This document shows, in pieces, positions 1-5,903 of a stretch of DNA of 21,733 nt; the first letter of the stretch is position 1, and each line of letters starts with the position of its first letter. A program made the position numbers and the translations under genes. Origin of the DNA: Avisuccinivibrio_A sp964651505 (lineage in GTDB: Bacteria > Pseudomonadota > Gammaproteobacteria > Enterobacterales > Succinivibrionaceae); contig CAZYXT010000030.1 in the NCBI GenBank assembly GCA_964651505.1, positions 1 through 21,733 of the forward strand, in the 5' to 3' direction. The notes beneath the pieces are model-generated. The model was not told the DNA's origin and did no database searches. It saw only the letters and a program-made list of their open reading frames with translations.

Positions 1-297
1 AGCCTGGTTGGCCAGGGTGCGGATGCGTTGCAACATGGTGGTCAGCTCTTCCATGGCGCCTTCAGCCGTCTGGGCCAAAGCGATGCCGTCGTTGGCATTG
101 CGGTTGCCTTGGTTCAGGCCGTTGATCTGAGAGGTCAGACGATCGGAGATTTGCAGACCGGCAGCGTCGTCCTTGGCGGAGTTAATGCGCAGACCGGAGG
201 ACAGTCTCTCGTAAATGGTGTTCAGGCTGCTGGTGGCGTTGGATAAGTTTCTCTGGCCGTTTAAGGAGGAAACGTTGGTGGTTACATAAAGTGCCAT
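1..297 (-). CDS. fliC: Flagellin, N-terminal part (gene runs off the window)
   Basis: The reverse strand from the ATG at 297 encodes MALYVTTNVSSLNGQR and continues for 99 codons to the window edge. It contains the flagellin D0/D1 signature: an SLN-x-I-YERLSSGLRINSAKDDAAGL-type stretch, then ISDRLTSQINGLNQ and an NANDGIALAQTAEGAM-type segment. These are the conserved N-terminal helices that pack in the filament core and include the region sensed by TLR5 in other proteobacteria. A GGAG ribosome site lies about 8 nt upstream of the ATG. The central variable domain and C-terminal D0/D1 are outside the window, so size and copy number are unknown. Flagellin is exported by the flagellar type III apparatus and polymerises as the filament. 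The nearest plus-strand gene, hpf, is divergent and functionally unrelated. Confidence 0.97.
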   Translation of the reverse strand, partial: MALYVTTNVSSLNGQRNLSNATSSLNTIYERLSSGLRINSAKDDAAGLQISDRLTSQINGLNQGNRNANDGIALAQTAEGAMEELTTMLQRIRTLANQA

Positions 298-386
298 GAT
301 ATTATCTCCTGCAAATACATTCTGTAGAATGTTTATATTAGGTTTAAAATTCGAGGGCTTCTTTTTTAACTTGCCCTTTGCCTAGG

Positions 387-412
387 TTATCGAAAAATGG
401 CGGGAAATCTTA
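387..412 (-). promoter_or_regulatory. Second, weaker sigma-28-like promoter for flagellin
   Basis: On the minus strand TAAGATTT (412-405) is separated by 10 nt from TTCGATAA (394-387). This keeps the CGATAA end of the FliA -10 but only 6 of 8 bases in each box. The implied leader of roughly 80 nt is a more usual length than that of the better-matching site further upstream. One of the two may be fortuitous. Confidence 0.3.
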
Positions 413-502
413 AGTGGTTTTTTTAACTTTTTAATCATTCCCTAACGCTAACTTTTGGCTTTCTTATGGGGTTCTTGAGGTCAAGCGCCCCGGCTGATTT
501 GA

Positions 503-530
503 GTATCGGCCCACCCTGTCGGCATCTTTA
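503..530 (-). promoter_or_regulatory. Candidate sigma-28 (FliA) promoter for flagellin
   Basis: Read on the minus strand, TAAAGATG (530-523) is followed after 12 nt by GCCGATAC (510-503). The FliA consensus is TAAAGTTT-N11-GCCGATAA, so the -10 element matches 7 of 8, the TAAA core of the -35 is exact, and the spacer is one base longer. Initiation here would give a leader of about 200 nt before the flagellin ATG at 297. Confidence 0.55.
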
Positions 531-872
531 ACCGCCGCCGATGAAAAAATTTAAATTTTTGTGCAAAAAATTTCTAAAGTTTGCCTTTTTTCTGTCAAGA
601 GACCACCCTTTTTTAAATTTGTCTCTTAAATTGCAGGGCCAAAACTGCTTCAACCCCCGCCGAGGGCCCCATCTGCCCTCAATATAAGCTTGAGGGTTTT
701 GCCTCATGAAAATGCCGGGGGCCCGGGCAGGAGAGGATTAAAGCGCGCTCTTGCCTTGCAGGATGAAGGGGGTCCATCTTCGTGCCATAAAGAGGCTTTG
801 ATCCCGGGTTTTGTGCAAAATGTGTGATTTATCAAATTATTTACATCAATTTTGGGTTAGAGCGCTTTAACC

Positions 873-902
873 TTGGCAAAGACAGGCCAAAAGTTCTATG
901 AT
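873..902 (+). promoter_or_regulatory. Sigma-70-like promoter for hpf
   Basis: TTGGCA (873-878, 5 of 6 to TTGACA) and TATGAT (897-902, 5 of 6 to TATAAT) are 18 bp apart. Transcription would start near 909, giving a leader of about 50 nt before the hpf ATG at 962. Confidence 0.5.
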
Positions 903-961
903 GAAGTCACTCACATTTGACTTTTGATATCCAACATCAAGATTGGATTAAGGATGAGATT

Positions 962-1249
962 ATGCAGATAACAATCCAAGGCGTAGGCCTCAAGGTCACT
1001 GACGCTTTAAGCGACTTTGTTAACGACAAGTTCAAGAAACTCGACCGCAAAGCCGAGCTCATCAATGCCGTTACGGTCACCCTCACCGTGGAGAAGCTTG
1101 ATCAGATCGCAAAGGCCGATATCGCCGTGACAGGATCCAACCTTCATGCCGAGGCCTCTGCCGAAAACATGTATGAAGCCATCGATGCCTTAATCGACAA
1201 AGTTGATCGCCAAATCGTCAAGTACAAAGAGAAGCTCAAGCAAGACTAA
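962..1249 (+). CDS. hpf: Ribosome hibernation promoting factor HPF (short form)
   Basis: A 95-residue protein, the same length as E. coli short HPF and alignable along its whole length. Shared blocks include the MQ(I/L)xI start, ALxxFVxxKFxKL, VEK, the HA...NMYEAIDALIDK(V)xRQ core, and a KxKEKLKQ tail. HPF binds the 30S subunit across the mRNA and tRNA channel in stationary phase and, with RMF, promotes 100S dimers. There is no long C-terminal dimerisation domain. The ATG at 962 is preferred over an in-frame ATG at 917 because it is preceded by AAGGATGAG at good spacing and matches the family's N terminus. It heads a plus-strand cluster with ptsN and rapZ, as in many gammaproteobacteria, but a hairpin terminator separates it from ptsN. 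Confidence 0.95.
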   Translation: MQITIQGVGLKVTDALSDFVNDKFKKLDRKAELINAVTVTLTVEKLDQIAKADIAVTGSNLHAEASAENMYEAIDALIDKVDRQIVKYKEKLKQD

Positions 1250-1260
1250 GCGCTTCAAAG

Positions 1261-1281
1261 GCCCTGCATTGCAGGGCTTTT
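1261..1281 (+). terminator. Intrinsic terminator or attenuator between hpf and ptsN
   Basis: GCCCTGC (1261-1267) and GCAGGGC (1271-1277) form a perfect 7-bp GC-rich stem with a 3-nt loop, followed by TTTT. It starts 11 nt after the hpf stop and ends 8 nt before the ptsN ATG. The right arm contains the only purine-rich sequence near the ptsN start, so the hairpin may both reduce transcription into ptsN-rapZ and mask the ptsN ribosome site. Confidence 0.65.
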
Positions 1282-1288
1282 AACTGCC

Positions 1289-1801
1289 ATGAACCGCATT
1301 CTTTATGAATTTAAGATCTTGCCGCCCACTTTGATCCTTGCCCCCTTAAGCTGTTACAGCAAAAAAAGATTGTTTGAAGAATTGGGCGAGTGCGCAGGAT
1401 CTGTGCTTGAGATCCCATCCTTAACCATCATCAATGCCTTAAACGAGCGCGAAAGCTTAGGCTCCACCTATGCAGGCCGGCGCACCGCCCTGCCTCAGGC
1501 CAACCTCAATTGCGATCGTGAGTGCGCCATTTTTGCCTTGTTGAACAAGCCTGTGTTGTTTAACAACATCGACTCGCAAGAGGTGATTGTCGACATTGCC
1601 TATTCTTTTTACTTTGGCCGCGACTGCGATTACGACAAGAGCCTTATGATGCGAGGACGCCTCAGCGCGGTGCTGCAAGATCAAATGATCATCAATTCTT
1701 TGCGTTTATCCCGCCACAGCCAGCCGAAAATTGCTAGGATCCTCTCTAAAATAGATCTCATCTTGCAAAACCAATTTACCGAAGGGGCCAAAACCTCCTG
1801 A
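1289..1801 (+). CDS. ptsN: PtsN-like EIIA-Ntr homologue lacking the active-site histidine
   Basis: A 170-residue PTS EIIA type-2 domain protein. Its place between hpf and rapZ is that of ptsN, and motifs align with E. coli PtsN: CxSKKRxxE near residue 22, then ALNERESLGST around 50-60. In E. coli PtsN the segment IPHGKL carries the phosphorylated His73. Here the matching segment reads LPQANL, with Gln70 encoded by CAG at 1496-1498, and the neighbouring glycines are also changed. It therefore probably cannot accept phosphate from NPr. The npr gene that normally follows rapZ is not in this window. It may act only through phosphorylation-independent contacts (PtsN is known to regulate K+ transport proteins and the sensor KdpD), or be decaying. 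The reading frame is intact. A weak ribosome site overlaps the preceding hairpin; rapZ starts 20 nt downstream. Confidence 0.85.
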   Translation: MNRILYEFKILPPTLILAPLSCYSKKRLFEELGECAGSVLEIPSLTIINALNERESLGSTYAGRRTALPQANLNCDRECAIFALLNKPVLFNNIDSQEVIVDIAYSFYFGRDCDYDKSLMMRGRLSAVLQDQMIINSLRLSRHSQPKIARILSKIDLILQNQFTEGAKTS

Positions 1802-1821
1802 AGACAGGCTCGGATGCAACT

Positions 1822-2706
1822 ATGAACACCAACCATGTACAGCTGGTCATCATCTCAGGCCGCTCGGGCTCGGGCAAATCCATCGCTTTGAAGGTGCTTG
1901 AAGATCTGGGCTATTACTGCATCGACAATCTGCCTGCAGACTTTTTGCCCTCGTTGATCAAGCTTGCCCAAACCGGCGAGCGCTACAGCAAATTGGCCGT
2001 ATCTTTGGATATTCGCAACAAGCCTGAAAAAGTGGAAAGGCTCGATCGGCTCTATTCGATGGTCAAGAGCAATCCTCTGCTTGAGAGCATCATCATCTAT
2101 TTGGACGCGGCCGATCAAGTGCTCATCAGGCGCTATCTGGAAACGCGGCGCCTGCACCCTTTGTCGCGCAATCATTTGTCGCTGGCGCAGGCCATCAGCA
2201 AAGAAAAGGAGCTGTTATCGGAAATAGCCTCTGCCGCCGACATCAGGCTTGATTCGTCGAGCACCTCGGTGCATGAGCTGGCCTCTTCCATTCACGAGCT
2301 CATCACAGGCAAAAAGGAAAAAGATCTGGTCATCGTCTTTGAGTCTTTCGGCTTTAAAAACGGCATTGCCCAAGATGCCGATTTTGTCTTTGACGCAAGG
2401 TTTTTGCCCAATCCCTTTTGGGAAAAGGATCTTAGGCCCCTGACGGGACTTGACGATAAGGTCAAAGAGTTTTTCAAACACTACCCCGAGGTTGATCTGT
2501 ATATCCGCCAGATAGAAGAGCTGCTTTCAACCTGGATAAAGGCGCTGCAAAAAAACAATCGCAGCTATTTGACGGTTGCCGTAGGCTGCACAGGAGGCTT
2601 TCACCGCTCAGTCTACATTGCCCAAAGCCTCTATGAGATCTTCAGGCGCCGCTCGTTAAACGTACAGGTGCGCCACAAGAGTCTTGAAAAAACCGCCCGC
2701 GATTAG
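1822..2706 (+). CDS. rapZ: RNase adapter protein RapZ (YvcJ family NTPase)
   Basis: 294 residues against 284 in E. coli. Visible are a Walker A loop GRSGSGKS (13-20), DNLP, RRYxxTRRLHPLS, VFESFGFKxGI, RFLPNP and the C-terminal NNRSYLTVAVGCTGGFHRS block. In E. coli RapZ presents the small RNA GlmZ to RNase E, controlling glmS and cell-envelope amino sugar synthesis. It also binds GlcN6P through its C-terminal domain. The extreme C terminus (HKSLEKTARD) is less basic than the E. coli LEKRKP tail implicated in RNA binding. The start has only a modest GGA ribosome site. It is probably co-transcribed with ptsN. glmZ and npr are not in the window, and the downstream rpoH gene is convergent. Confidence 0.95.
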   Translation: MNTNHVQLVIISGRSGSGKSIALKVLEDLGYYCIDNLPADFLPSLIKLAQTGERYSKLAVSLDIRNKPEKVERLDRLYSMVKSNPLLESIIIYLDAADQVLIRRYLETRRLHPLSRNHLSLAQAISKEKELLSEIASAADIRLDSSSTSVHELASSIHELITGKKEKDLVIVFESFGFKNGIAQDADFVFDARFLPNPFWEKDLRPLTGLDDKVKEFFKHYPEVDLYIRQIEELLSTWIKALQKNNRSYLTVAVGCTGGFHRSVYIAQSLYEIFRRRSLNVQVRHKSLEKTARD

Positions 2707-2770
2707 GCCAGTTAAGCCAAGACAGGTGAGAGCCTGCCATTGGCAAGGCAAAAATAAAAAAGTTTAAGCT

Positions 2771-4033
2771 TTAAGAGTGCTTATCTTGCAAACTCTTTTT
2801 GTCTTTTAAAAGCATCTNNNNNNNNNNNNNNNNNNNNNNNNNNNNNNNNNNNNNNNNNNNNNNNNNNNNNNNNNNNNNNNNNNNNNNNNNNNNNNNNNNN
2901 NNNNNNNNNNNNNNNNNCTGCTTGTCATCGGCCTTCTTTTTGCGCCCGCGCTTTTTGGGCTTCTCATCGCTTGGTGCCGTCTGTTCAAGCTGCAGGCGCA
3001 TCAGTCCGTCTTCGTCATCGGACAGCAAAATCTGTTTTATCTTCTTTAAGGCCGTGTTTTCAATCTGCCGCACCCTTTCAACCGACACCTTAAGCTCAGA
3101 GGAGAGCTCTTGCAAGGTGGCTTTGCTTTCATCAAGCCAGCGGCGCTTGATGATATAGCGGCTGCGAGAGTCTATTTGCTCCAACGCCTGCGCGAGTCTT
3201 TTAAGCTCGTATTTTTGGTAATCGCTTTGTTCGTACTTTAAGGCAAAATCGGAGTTTTCATCCTCAAGATAGGCAGCAGGGGCCATGGCAGCGGCTCCTG
3301 CGCTGTCATCTTGCTCCAAATCAAAGCCCACGTCGTGACCTGACAGGCGGCTTTCCATCTCCTCCACATCGCCTTGGGTGACGCCCAGATTAACGGCTAC
3401 GGCCTCGCGCTCATCGGAGGTAAACCAGCCTAAGCGTTTTTTGTTTTGGCGCAGCTTAAAAAAGAGCTTGCGCTGGGCCTTGGTGGTGGCCACCTTGACG
3501 ACGCGCCAGTTTTTGATCACGTAATCGTGGATCTCAGCTTTGATCCAGGGCACGGCAAAGGCTGCCAGCCGTCCCCCCACATCAGGATCAAAGTGCTTGA
3601 CCGCTTTCATCAGGCCGATGTTGCCTTCCTGAATCAGATCGGAAATGGGCAGGCCGTAGCCAAGATACCCACGCGCAATGCTCACCACCAAGCGCAAATG
3701 GGACAGCACCAGCTTGCGCGCCGCATCCAAATCGCCGTAATCGCGCAGCCTGCCGGCCAAAGTCCTTTCATCGTCGGCCTCAAGCATGGGCAGGCGGCTG
3801 ATCTTTTTGATATACCCCTCAAGGTTCCCCACCGCCGCAGGCAAAAATTGCGAGGAGCCCCGCTCACCTTTTTCATGACTCTCCATCGGCACGATGGAGC
3901 TCTCCTCGCCGCCCTCATCCTCGGGAAGCTCTTCGTAGCAGGGAGCATCGATATAATCATCATCCGCCCTCTGATCGTCTCTTGCGATCAAAGGCTTCTC
4001 TTGCGGATTTTTATGATGAGAACTGCGGCTCAT
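2771..4033 (-). CDS. rpoH: RNA polymerase heat-shock sigma factor RpoH (sigma-32), with extended tails
   Basis: Residues about 68-336 match RpoH along all sigma regions: VGNLEGYIKK, the region 2 core SDLIQEGNIGLMKAV, IKAEIHDYVIKNWR, the RpoH-specific box QRKLFFKLR (188-196), and region 4 with TLQELSSELKVSVERVRQIE. E. coli RpoH has 284 residues. This protein adds about 60 acidic residues before region 1 and a tail after about 337 containing KPKKRGRKKK that runs into the assembly gap. An internal ATG at 3886 (Met50) would give the usual RpoH N terminus, so the N-terminal extension depends on the chosen start. The true C terminus is uncertain because of the gap. The gene lies downstream of cydC on the same strand but has its own promoter candidate. 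It directs core RNA polymerase to chaperone and protease genes after heat shock. Confidence 0.93.
   Translation of the reverse strand: MSRSSHHKNPQEKPLIARDDQRADDDYIDAPCYEELPEDEGGEESSIVPMESHEKGERGSSQFLPAAVGNLEGYIKKISRLPMLEADDERTLAGRLRDYGDLDAARKLVLSHLRLVVSIARGYLGYGLPISDLIQEGNIGLMKAVKHFDPDVGGRLAAFAVPWIKAEIHDYVIKNWRVVKVATTKAQRKLFFKLRQNKKRLGWFTSDEREAVAVNLGVTQGDVEEMESRLSGHDVGFDLEQDDSAGAAAMAPAAYLEDENSDFALKYEQSDYQKYELKRLAQALEQIDSRSRYIIKRRWLDESKATLQELSSELKVSVERVRQIENTALKKIKQILLSDDEDGLMRLQLEQTAPSDEKPKKRGRKKKADDKQXXXXXXXXXXXXXXXXXXXXXXXXXXXXXXXXXXMLLKDKKSLQDKHS
2773..2800 (+). terminator. Possible weak terminator after rapZ
   Basis: AAGAGT (2773-2778) and ACTCTT (2792-2797) could form a 6-bp stem with a 13-nt loop, running into TTTTTGTCTTTT. 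It would overlap the minus-strand tail assigned to rpoH. The stem is AT-rich, so this is a weak call. Confidence 0.25.
2818..2917. other. Assembly gap (100 N) inside the 3' end of rpoH
   Basis: Exactly 100 consecutive N, the usual placeholder for a scaffold join of unknown length. The rpoH reading frame enters it from one side, and 14 Lys-rich codons plus a stop appear on the other. Whether those belong to the same gene cannot be known. Confidence 0.97.
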
Positions 4034-4068
4034 ATCTTATGACCTGAATGGGGAAAATAGAACGCTTC

Positions 4069-4077
4069 ATCATAGCA
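4069..4077 (-). promoter_or_regulatory. Extended -10 promoter candidate for rpoH
   Basis: On the minus strand TGC-TATGAT (4077-4069) is an extended -10 element with 5 of 6 matches in the hexamer. No good -35 is seen 17 bp upstream, which is tolerated with an extended -10. Transcription would start near 4062, about 29 nt before the ATG at 4033. The 120-bp space between cydC and rpoH supports separate transcription. Confidence 0.45.
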
Positions 4078-4154
4078 CTGTTAAGCCCCTTGCGCTTGCC
4101 AAAACTAAAGATAGGCGCTCAAGAGCCCTGCCAAGGTGGCTTGTGCATGAGATT

Positions 4155-5903
4155 TTAAGAGAGGATCACCTGCCTAAACCTGCCCATGATGCTCTCATCG
4201 AGGTTTTGATGGGAGATGATGATAAGTCCCTCGCGCGCCTTGCACAATCTTTGCAAAATGCGTCTGCCCATGGCCGCATCGAGCCCTTCAAGCGGCTCAT
4301 CGAGGATTAAAAAGTCAGGGCAGGCGCTTATTGCCTGGGCAAGATTAAGACGCCTTTGCTCTCCTCCCGAGAAATTGACCTTAAGATCGTGCACCTGAGA
4401 GTAAAGGCCGTGTGGAAGAGCCCTTATTTTGGCGCTAAGCTCTACAAGGTCCAAATACTCGTAACACTGCTTATCTGTGATCTTGGGGTTTAAAGCTGCA
4501 AAAAGCTCGTACACGGTGCCCTCAAGCACCAGCGGATCTTGCAAGCTTAAGGCAAGATGGGAGCGGTATTCTTTTAGGCGCCTGTAATCCAAAGCCCTCC
4601 CGTCAACGCTCACGAAGCCGTCTTGGGGGCGCAAAAGTCCTGTCAGAATGGCCGCAAGCGTGCTCTTGCCTATGCCCACCCTGCCTTTTATCAAGACAAA
4701 CTCCGTGCGCTTGAAGCTTAGGTTCAAATTTTTAAATACGCTTTTTTGCCCGTAGGCAAAACCGGCGCCGCACAGGGCAATTTCAGCTATTCTCCCCTGC
4801 CCCTCTTTAAAACAGATCTCATCTTTGAAGGCTAGGTCCTCACAGGGCAGCTCCTGCTTTATAAGATCCATTTTTTGCACAGGGCCTGATTGACAGTCCC
4901 GGCAGGCTACGCTCTTTAACTTTGCGCATGCAAAAGCTTCCTCCTGCTCATCTTGATATGACTCAAGCGCTGCAATGCGCTTTAGGCTGTGGCGCACCTC
5001 ATAAAAGCTTAAGATGGCAGCAGGCAGGGGCAACACAAACTCAAAAGCGGCCATGGCGGTGATGGCCAGGGTGATAAGCATTTGACGGCTAATCAGCCCC
5101 TCCTGAGCTTGCGGCAGCAAGATGAGCAAAGATAAGGGCAAACTTAAATTGGCACAAAAAAGCACCAGGGCATTTAAGCAATTTTCCATCAAGATCAAAT
5201 TGCTTTGCGCTGCGCTTTTTTGCAAAGAAAGCTTTATTGCTTTTGCTTTGGCTCTTTGAAGCGCTCCCAAGGTCTTAAGATCAAGCAGTCCCAAGATCAA
5301 ATTTAAGCTGTGCTCCTGCAAGGCCTCGGCACAGCGGGCATGGGTTGCAAGAGCATCATCCTTTAAGCGCAAGAGCGCATAAGGCACCGCCGCGGCGCTT
5401 AAAATCATGAGACTTGTCAATGCCAAGGCAAAAGGAGGATAGAAAGACCAAAAAAACAGCCCCAAACCAAGCCCGAGCATCAGTGCGCTCAGCACGGGCA
5501 GAGCCTGACGAATGTAAATTTGCTCGATATTGGACAGATCATGGCGCAAAGTGCGCTCCACCCTGTAGTTTTGCAGATTAAGGCTCTGCTCGTAGGGGAG
5601 GTTTAAGACCTTGCGGTACAGGCGCAGGCGGTAACTTTCGATAAAGCGAAAAGTCAGGTTGTGATTGATGATGCGCTCGGCATAACGCAACAAGGTGCGC
5701 ATCAGGGCACAAAACCTGATTAGGGCAGAAAGCATAAAGATATTGCAGCTTATGCCCAAAAAGCCTGCTATGCCCATCATGGTCAAAAAATAGGCCGCAG
5801 CCCCCATCAGGGCAATGGAGCTTGCCGAGGCAATCACCGACAGCAAAAGCCCAAGACTCATGGGCCAAAGATGCCTGATAAGGCCGTCAGCGTGCTTTTG
5901 CAC
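4155..5903 (-). CDS. cydC: ABC exporter subunit CydC, permease plus ATPase
   Basis: 582 residues from a GTG at 5903. The N-terminal half holds six predicted membrane segments. The ATPase half has Walker A GRVGIGKS (about 407-414), signature FSGGEQ (about 511-516), Walker B FLILDEP with Asp535-Glu536, and H-loop His565. CydDC is a heterodimeric inner-membrane exporter needed to assemble cytochrome bd; thiol export and heme transport have both been reported. The linker between halves (about 315-372) is longer than in E. coli and holds five cysteines (326, 334, 337, 354, 364). The GTG is chosen because GAGGTG lies 7 nt upstream; an in-frame TTG at 5909 sits too close to it. It overlaps the end of cydD by 17 nt, implying translational coupling. 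Confidence 0.93.
   Translation of the reverse strand: MQKHADGLIRHLWPMSLGLLLSVIASASSIALMGAAAYFLTMMGIAGFLGISCNIFMLSALIRFCALMRTLLRYAERIINHNLTFRFIESYRLRLYRKVLNLPYEQSLNLQNYRVERTLRHDLSNIEQIYIRQALPVLSALMLGLGLGLFFWSFYPPFALALTSLMILSAAAVPYALLRLKDDALATHARCAEALQEHSLNLILGLLDLKTLGALQRAKAKAIKLSLQKSAAQSNLILMENCLNALVLFCANLSLPLSLLILLPQAQEGLISRQMLITLAITAMAAFEFVLPLPAAILSFYEVRHSLKRIAALESYQDEQEEAFACAKLKSVACRDCQSGPVQKMDLIKQELPCEDLAFKDEICFKEGQGRIAEIALCGAGFAYGQKSVFKNLNLSFKRTEFVLIKGRVGIGKSTLAAILTGLLRPQDGFVSVDGRALDYRRLKEYRSHLALSLQDPLVLEGTVYELFAALNPKITDKQCYEYLDLVELSAKIRALPHGLYSQVHDLKVNFSGGEQRRLNLAQAISACPDFLILDEPLEGLDAAMGRRILQRLCKAREGLIIISHQNLDESIMGRFRQVILS

Larger units (their letters stand above)
298..961. other. Non-coding region between flagellin and hpf
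   Basis: About 660 bp with no convincing gene on either strand. It holds two candidate flagellar (sigma-28-like) promoters for the flagellin gene and a sigma-70-like promoter for hpf. It also has two stem-forming repeats with no assigned role. The first has 7-bp arms AAGAGAC (597-603) and GTCTCTT (621-627) with a 17-nt AT-rich loop. The second has CCCTCAA (676-682) and TTGAGGG (690-696) with a 7-nt loop followed by TTTT. The stretch around 540-600 is very AT-rich and 640-740 is GC-rich. In many gammaproteobacteria rpoN lies directly upstream of hpf; it is not here. Confidence 0.6.

Noticed and set aside
676..700. Hairpin with TTTT as a terminator
   Set aside because: No plus-strand gene ends upstream of it, so there is nothing for it to terminate in this window; kept only as an unassigned stem.
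800..860. FNR or CRP-like half sites upstream of hpf
   Set aside because: TGTGA and ATCAA half-sites occur, but the spacing matches neither CRP (N6) nor FNR (N4).
917..961. Upstream in-frame extension of hpf by 15 codons
   Set aside because: The HPF family starts at MQ(I/L)xI, and the ATG at 962 has a clear ribosome site, while the ATG at 917 has none.
2736..2765. Stem GCC-TGCC / GGCAAGGC followed by an A-rich run after rapZ
   Set aside because: The stem is short and bulged, and the run is A rather than T in the direction of rapZ, so it does not read as a rapZ terminator.
3446..4042. 198-codon plus-strand open frame opposite rpoH
   Set aside because: It lies wholly antisense to the conserved sigma-factor sequence and shows no recognisable domain or ribosome site; it is a shadow of a GC-rich gene.
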